Shown in pieces: positions 60,399 through 64,000 of a stretch of DNA of 64,000 nt. The notes under the pieces are model-generated. The model worked only from the letters and a program-made list of their open reading frames with translations, was not told the origin of the DNA and did no database searches. Each line of letters begins with the position of its first letter. Position 1 is the stretch's first letter. The position numbers and the translations under genes were made by a program. Source of the stretch: Candidatus Jettenia sp. AMX2 (GTDB lineage: Bacteria; Planctomycetota; Brocadiia; Brocadiales; Brocadiaceae); the NCBI GenBank assembly GCA_030583665.1, contig CP129469.1, positions 124,001-188,000 on the forward strand, given 5' to 3'.

Positions 60399-61439
60399 CT
60401 ACCATCCCAGCACATAGGCAAAAATCAGTGGCGCAACGATGGTTGCGTCCGATTCGATGATGAACTTCGGCGAGTCCTTGCCAAGCTTGCCCCACGTAAT
60501 CTTTTCATTTGGCACGGCTCCTGAATACGATCCATAGCTTGTGGTTGCATCACTAATCTGGCAAAAATATGCCCAAAGCGGTACGTCTGGACGTCTCAGG
60601 TCCTGATGAAGCATCGGCACCACGCAGATGGGAAAATCTCCGGCAATTCCACCGCCAATTTGAAAAAATCCTAGTCCCTTCGGAGCGGTTTGCGTGTACC
60701 ATTCAGCCAGTAAAACCATGTATTCGATTCCGGTTTTTACCGTGTGGATATGCTTAATTTTACCGGAAATGCAATGTGCCGCGTACATGTTACCGAGCGT
60801 TGAATCTTCCCATCCCGGGACAAAAATTGGCATATTTCGCATCGCCGCTTCCATCAGCCAGCTATCTCGCGGGACGATTTGATAGTATTCCTTGAGTTTG
60901 TCATTTAACAAAATTCTAAACATGAACTCGTGAGGAAATAGCCGTTCGCCCTTACAATCTGCTGCCACCCATTCTTCAAGCATTGCGCTTTCAATGCGCC
61001 GTAATGCCTCTGCCTCGGGGATACAAGTGTCGGTTACCCGATTCAGGTGGTGCTCAAACAAGTTTTCTTCATCTCGGGGAGTCAGTTCACGATAGTTTGG
61101 GATGCGCACGTAATGATCGTGGGCAACCAGATTGAAGACGTCTTCCTCAAGATTCGCGCCCGTACAACAGATACCGTGAACTTTATCCTGACGAATCATC
61201 TCTGCAAGGGAAAGCCCGATCTCGGCAGTGCTCATCGCACCGCCCATTGTCAAAAACATCTTCCCGCCATTTTCCAGATGCTGCTCATAAGCCCGTGCTG
61301 CATCCAGAGTGACAGCAGCGTTAAAATGCCGGTAATGATGACTCATAAATTGAGAAATGGGACCATGTGTCATTTTATACGCTTCTTTATGCGACTCCGC
61401 ACCCTTTGATAAATCTGGCCGATCAAAGTCTGTTTTCAT
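60399..61439 (-). CDS. Deoxyhypusine synthase-family protein
   Basis: 346 residues from the ATG at 61439, preceded by AAGGAGC seven bases upstream. The family core includes MGGAMSTAEIGLSLAEMIRQ, CCTGANLEEDVFNLV, QIGGGIAGDFPICVVP, and EKITWGKLG with the active-site Lys. Eukaryotic and archaeal members transfer the aminobutyl group of spermidine to eIF5A; bacterial homologues generally make homospermidine or related polyamines since bacteria lack eIF5A. The polyamine role is the likelier one here. The next gene, an exported methyltransferase, lies 46 bases upstream and may share the transcript. Confidence 0.88.
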   Translation of the reverse strand: MKTDFDRPDLSKGAESHKEAYKMTHGPISQFMSHHYRHFNAAVTLDAARAYEQHLENGGKMFLTMGGAMSTAEIGLSLAEMIRQDKVHGICCTGANLEEDVFNLVAHDHYVRIPNYRELTPRDEENLFEHHLNRVTDTCIPEAEALRRIESAMLEEWVAADCKGERLFPHEFMFRILLNDKLKEYYQIVPRDSWLMEAAMRNMPIFVPGWEDSTLGNMYAAHCISGKIKHIHTVKTGIEYMVLLAEWYTQTAPKGLGFFQIGGGIAGDFPICVVPMLHQDLRRPDVPLWAYFCQISDATTSYGSYSGAVPNEKITWGKLGKDSPKFIIESDATIVAPLIFAYVLGW

Positions 61440-61484
61440 TATATGCTCCTTTTTTGGCAAATGCGATATCGTACTTTTGAGATA

Positions 61485-62165
61485 TTAGTGACGCGACTTG
61501 TTTGCCTTCATTAAATACAATGTTTGAAAATCCTGCAATTCTAAAGGGGTAAGGTTGCTTTCAAAAAAAAGCTGTTTCATTTCTCTAATATCGGGAGAGA
61601 CGTCGTTTGCTATAGCCCCGCCAATTTTTCTATGCAATTCGTTGAGTTCCTTACTGCTCATAAGGTTGCATATTATTAAAACACCATCTGGTTTTAACAG
61701 CCGGTAGAATTCCCTAAGCGTAAGCATTTTATTGTCAATGTGCGGAAAGGTACAAAAACATATTATCCTGTCTATACTCTCAGAAGGTAACGGTATTTGT
61801 GTAATATCCGCCTTGACGAAAGAAATATTTTCACTATGGTGTTTTTGTTTTGCTATGCGAAGCATTTCCTGGGAAAAATCTATTCCATATACATGTCCGT
61901 TTTTACCGACTTTATTGTGTAAAAATGGAATAAGACGTCCGGTACCACAACCTGCATCAAGCACCGTTTCTCCTTCTCTCAGTCCCAAATAACCAATAAC
62001 TTCGTTTATTCGAGAAAGCTCTTCGGCGCTGGCGGAGGACTTGTCCCAATTATTTGCCACGTTGTCAAAGAACATCTCCTTTTCTGATTTCTCGGCAAAT
62101 ACGGGAAATGAAAATAGATATACCTGCAAAAATACCAGTGTGTATACGTAAAATATTTTTTTCAT
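61485..62165 (-). CDS. SAM-dependent methyltransferase with signal peptide
   Basis: 226 residues. The N-terminus (residues 1-24: two Lys, a hydrophobic run, then FPVFA-EKS) is a good Sec signal with a signal-peptidase I site. The mature part is a UbiE/methyltransf_11-type enzyme: NNWDKSS, VLDAGCGTGRLIPFLH, YGIDFSQEMLRIAKQK, IPLPSESIDRIICFCTFPH and LLKPDGVLIICNLM. Both features are clear, so the puzzle is where SAM would come from outside the cytoplasm; an intracytoplasmic compartment is one possibility. Substrate unknown. Confidence 0.88.
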   Translation of the reverse strand: MKKIFYVYTLVFLQVYLFSFPVFAEKSEKEMFFDNVANNWDKSSASAEELSRINEVIGYLGLREGETVLDAGCGTGRLIPFLHNKVGKNGHVYGIDFSQEMLRIAKQKHHSENISFVKADITQIPLPSESIDRIICFCTFPHIDNKMLTLREFYRLLKPDGVLIICNLMSSKELNELHRKIGGAIANDVSPDIREMKQLFFESNLTPLELQDFQTLYLMKANKSRH

Positions 62166-62459
62166 ATCTTGCTCCTACCTCCGTTAAAGTCAATGCCGCG
62201 GAAAAAACTCAATGTCATTTTGTTAGGCTACCAACAATAACATTCCCCTTAGAAAAGGTGGGATATAGGGGTTGTCTGGTACGCTATATTGCAACTTTTG
62301 AGATTTCTCAACATCAAGTGCGCACGGACAAACAGAGTTTGTTTGTGCCACACTATTATCAGTTTAGAATTCAGATTATATGCGCATCTTGGATATCATT
62401 TCTATCGTATTTTTCATCACCAGCCTCAGTAATTTTAAAACGAAATGCCATCTTCTCCT
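62166..62459. other. Intergenic, no feature seen
   Basis: About 290 bases upstream of the exported methyltransferase. No gene or repeat recognised; the promoter should be here. Confidence 0.4.
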
Positions 62460-62807
62460 TCGAATGTACGGGTACTCCCATAACCATCTTTGGTATAAGG
62501 GTACATTTTTTTTAAGAAGGTAAGCAAGGATTCATCCATCAATTCACATTCTTATGATCCTACAACAACCATACCGCCATTTGTTCCGTCTGCTTTAATG
62601 GTAATTTCTATCACAACCCTTCCTTCATGGCCGATGTTCCCTGTTCCATAAAAGAGTTTTACCCAGCTCTATTTTCTCTTTTATTAAAGAATTATCGTCA
62701 GGAATGATCGGCCCTAAAACCTCTGACGGCAATGGCAATTGATAAGAAGAATTTCCAGGTTTTAAAAAAGCAACAGGTTGCAAAAGGTAAAAAACATAAG
62801 ACAACAA
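62460..62807 (-). pseudogene. Degraded fragments: TonB-like C-terminus and cytochrome c peroxidase-like N-terminus
   Basis: Read on the minus strand, the part nearest 62807 gives PLPSEVLGPIIPDDNSLIKE and KIELGKTLLW, like the mature N-terminus of di-heme cytochrome c peroxidases. After a frame change comes GHEGRVVIEITIKADGTNGG, VVVGS, a stop, and DESLLTFLKKMYPYTKDGYG, resembling a TonB C-terminal domain. Neither is complete, and no haem motif CxxCH is present. I read the region as gene debris; the family assignments are tentative. Confidence 0.4.
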
Positions 62808-63079
62808 ACGAGCACATGAAGATATAGCGACCTTCGCGTATTGCTTTAACTACACAGATATTCTTTGCCAATGTCAACTATCCCCTACTCTCTCATTATA
62901 TTTGTAGAATTTATGCTAAGTCGTATCGCCCCACATTATACAAATCATCTGCCGAAATTGCATCTGGAAATTCTCTCGTCGATCTTGTTGTGGTAGAAGC
63001 TTATAAAAAAAGCCCATTTAGCAAAAAATGAACAGCCTTACTCGACAAAACCAGTAAATAAGATTATTGTATTACCTTG

Positions 63080-63114
63080 ATTGTATAGGAATTTTCATTT
63101 TAATGAAGCGGGTT
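63080..63114. repeat. TTGTATAGGAATTTT dispersed repeat, partial copy 3
   Basis: ATTGTATAGGAATTTTCATT then TTAATGAAGCGGG; the hairpin half of copies 1 and 2 is missing. Confidence 0.75.
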
Positions 63115-63186
63115 TGCGGGGAGGTGTAGTTATAAGGTTGGTGGTGGTAATATGATACGATAGTGTTTGTCTCAGTTCATGATCAG

Positions 63187-63219
63187 AACACTGTCAGGGT
63201 TGAGAACCCTGACAGTGTT
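63187..63219. repeat. CCCTGACAGGG palindrome
   Basis: AACACTGTCAGGGTT and AACCCTGACAGTGTT, perfectly complementary 15-base arms with a GAG loop. Same core as 35064-35096. Confidence 0.85.
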
Positions 63220-63559
63220 AATTTCCATTCGACCCTACGTGTGGTACAAACAAAGTCGCCGAAGGCCTAATTTAATGTTTAGGAATTTCAAACTGTTAGT
63301 TCCTCCCCCTCGATGGGGGAGGTTAGGTGGGGGTGAAAGGAACAATCTGTGATCACCCTCCCTTAATCCCTCCCGTCAAGGGAGGGAAAATGTGTTTTTT
63401 ATTCGTTGAAGGCCTAATTTATAAAAACTTTTTTTGGTAAGTTTTTTCGTGTACTCAATGTTCTTCGTGGTTGAATTTTTTTGTCTATACCTTGCAGCAT
63501 TAAGGTATTGATGCTTTTTCCATTGTAAATTATCAAAAACAATCATACAATTTCAAAGT

Positions 63560-64000
63560 ATGAATTTAAGACGGGTTAGAATACTCAGGGATACCATCGG
63601 AATTCCCGGGCCTGTTGTTTACTGGATGAGCCGTGATCAACGTGTTGCTGACAATTGGGCGCTTATTTACACCCAGGAATTAGCGCTTCGGCAGAAAGCT
63701 GCTATGGCAGTTGTGTTTTGTCTTGTGCCGCAGTTTCTTGGTGCGGGTGAAAATCACTATCGCTTTATGCTCAGAGGATTACAGGAAACGGAAAAAAACT
63801 TACAGAAAAAGAATATTCCCTTTTTTCTCCTTGGGGGATCTCCTGACCATGAAATATCACGATTTATTAAACAATACAGGGTTGGCACACTTGTGACAGA
63901 CTTTAATCCCCTCCGGATAAAACAAGGATGGAACATCGCCGTAGCGCATAAGATTGATATTCCTTTCCATGAGGTCGATGCGCATAACATCGTGCCTTGC
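63560..64000 (+). CDS. Class II deoxyribodipyrimidine photolyase, 3'-truncated by window edge
   Basis: 147 codons are visible. RVRILRDTIGIPGPVVYWMS then RDQRVADNWALIYTQELA is the class II CPD photolyase N-terminus (GPVVYWMSRDQR is diagnostic), continuing FCLVPQFLGAGENHYRFMLRGLQE and FNPLRIKQGWN. It would split cyclobutane pyrimidine dimers with FADH and blue light. The FAD-binding domain lies beyond base 64000. No clear ribosome site precedes the ATG. Confidence 0.93.
   Translation, partial: MNLRRVRILRDTIGIPGPVVYWMSRDQRVADNWALIYTQELALRQKAAMAVVFCLVPQFLGAGENHYRFMLRGLQETEKNLQKKNIPFFLLGGSPDHEISRFIKQYRVGTLVTDFNPLRIKQGWNIAVAHKIDIPFHEVDAHNIVPC

Larger units (their letters stand above)
62808..63559. 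other. 752-bp intergenic with three repeats
   Basis: Contains the start of the TTGTATAGGAATTTT repeat (63080-63114), the CCCTGACAGGG palindrome (63187-63219) and a CCCTCCC/GGGAGGG inverted pair (about 63304-63387). No gene seen. Confidence 0.5.

Noticed and set aside
1-64000. CRISPR array
   Set aside because: Repeats are palindromic and irregularly spaced, and no run of direct repeats with unique spacers or cas genes is present.

Overview
The window is 64 kb of bacterial chromosome with a moderately low GC content. It has compact housekeeping operons, many AT-rich intergenic gaps, and an unusually large number of palindromic dispersed repeats and insertion sequences. Gene content (DapF, MiaB, TsaD, SurE, split transketolase, CtpA, BCCT-type betaine uptake, selenoprotein SelD) fits a Gram-negative-type bacterium. 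My best guess is an anammox-type planctomycete (Brocadiales). That is an inference from the overall gene and repeat style; no rRNA or taxonomic marker is present to prove it.

Layout. 1-11 kb: a histidine kinase entering from the left, a DinG-type helicase fused to a JAMM/RadC-like domain (minus strand), a class V aminotransferase, a SLOG/LOG-family protein, then a two-gene disaccharide module (beta-phosphoglucomutase fused to trehalose-phosphatase, plus a GH65 phosphorylase) and a GNAT-like protein. 11-22 kb: RNase H-like protein, exported MsrA, SurE, tRNA-Phe, both transketolase subunits with CtpA, TsaD, LarB, NnrD, and an exported PLD-like protein. 22-31 kb: a 1540-residue SF1 helicase-nuclease and a translationally coupled glycine-betaine operon (GSMT, SDMT, BCCT transporter with a UspA tail). 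31-46 kb: Dabb protein, RecD2, then a repeat- and pseudogene-rich accessory region. This region holds a TPR gene with an early stop codon between 220-bp direct repeats, two frameshifted small genes and an AbrB/RelE-like toxin-antitoxin pair. It also holds a B12-type radical SAM enzyme with a C-terminal PqqD-like segment next to a candidate substrate peptide, a decayed IS1182-like element and an intact IS1380-like transposase. 46-54.5 kb: Pcm, SelD (in-frame UGA at the catalytic position), Kbl, Tdh, YggS, DapF, MiaB. 54.5-64 kb: a BNR-repeat protein, a UPF0175/DUF3368 toxin-antitoxin pair abutting an IS66 remnant, an IS1380-like element with target-site duplication, two methyltransferases (one with a signal peptide), a deoxyhypusine-synthase homologue, degraded gene fragments, and the start of a class II photolyase.

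How the genes fit together. Two osmolyte modules stand out: de novo glycine betaine synthesis coupled to betaine/choline-type transport, and trehalose-type disaccharide phosphorolysis. Tdh and Kbl convert threonine to glycine, which could feed the glycine methyltransferase, though the two loci are 18 kb apart. MsrA and Pcm are protein-repair enzymes with N-terminal export or lipoprotein-like segments. The most likely undescribed system is the radical SAM/PqqD-like enzyme plus its 158-residue neighbour (38.7-41.5 kb), which looks like a minimal RiPP or protein-modification cassette. The best-supported hidden feature is the selenocysteine codon in selD, which extends that gene 25 codons beyond the first ATG.
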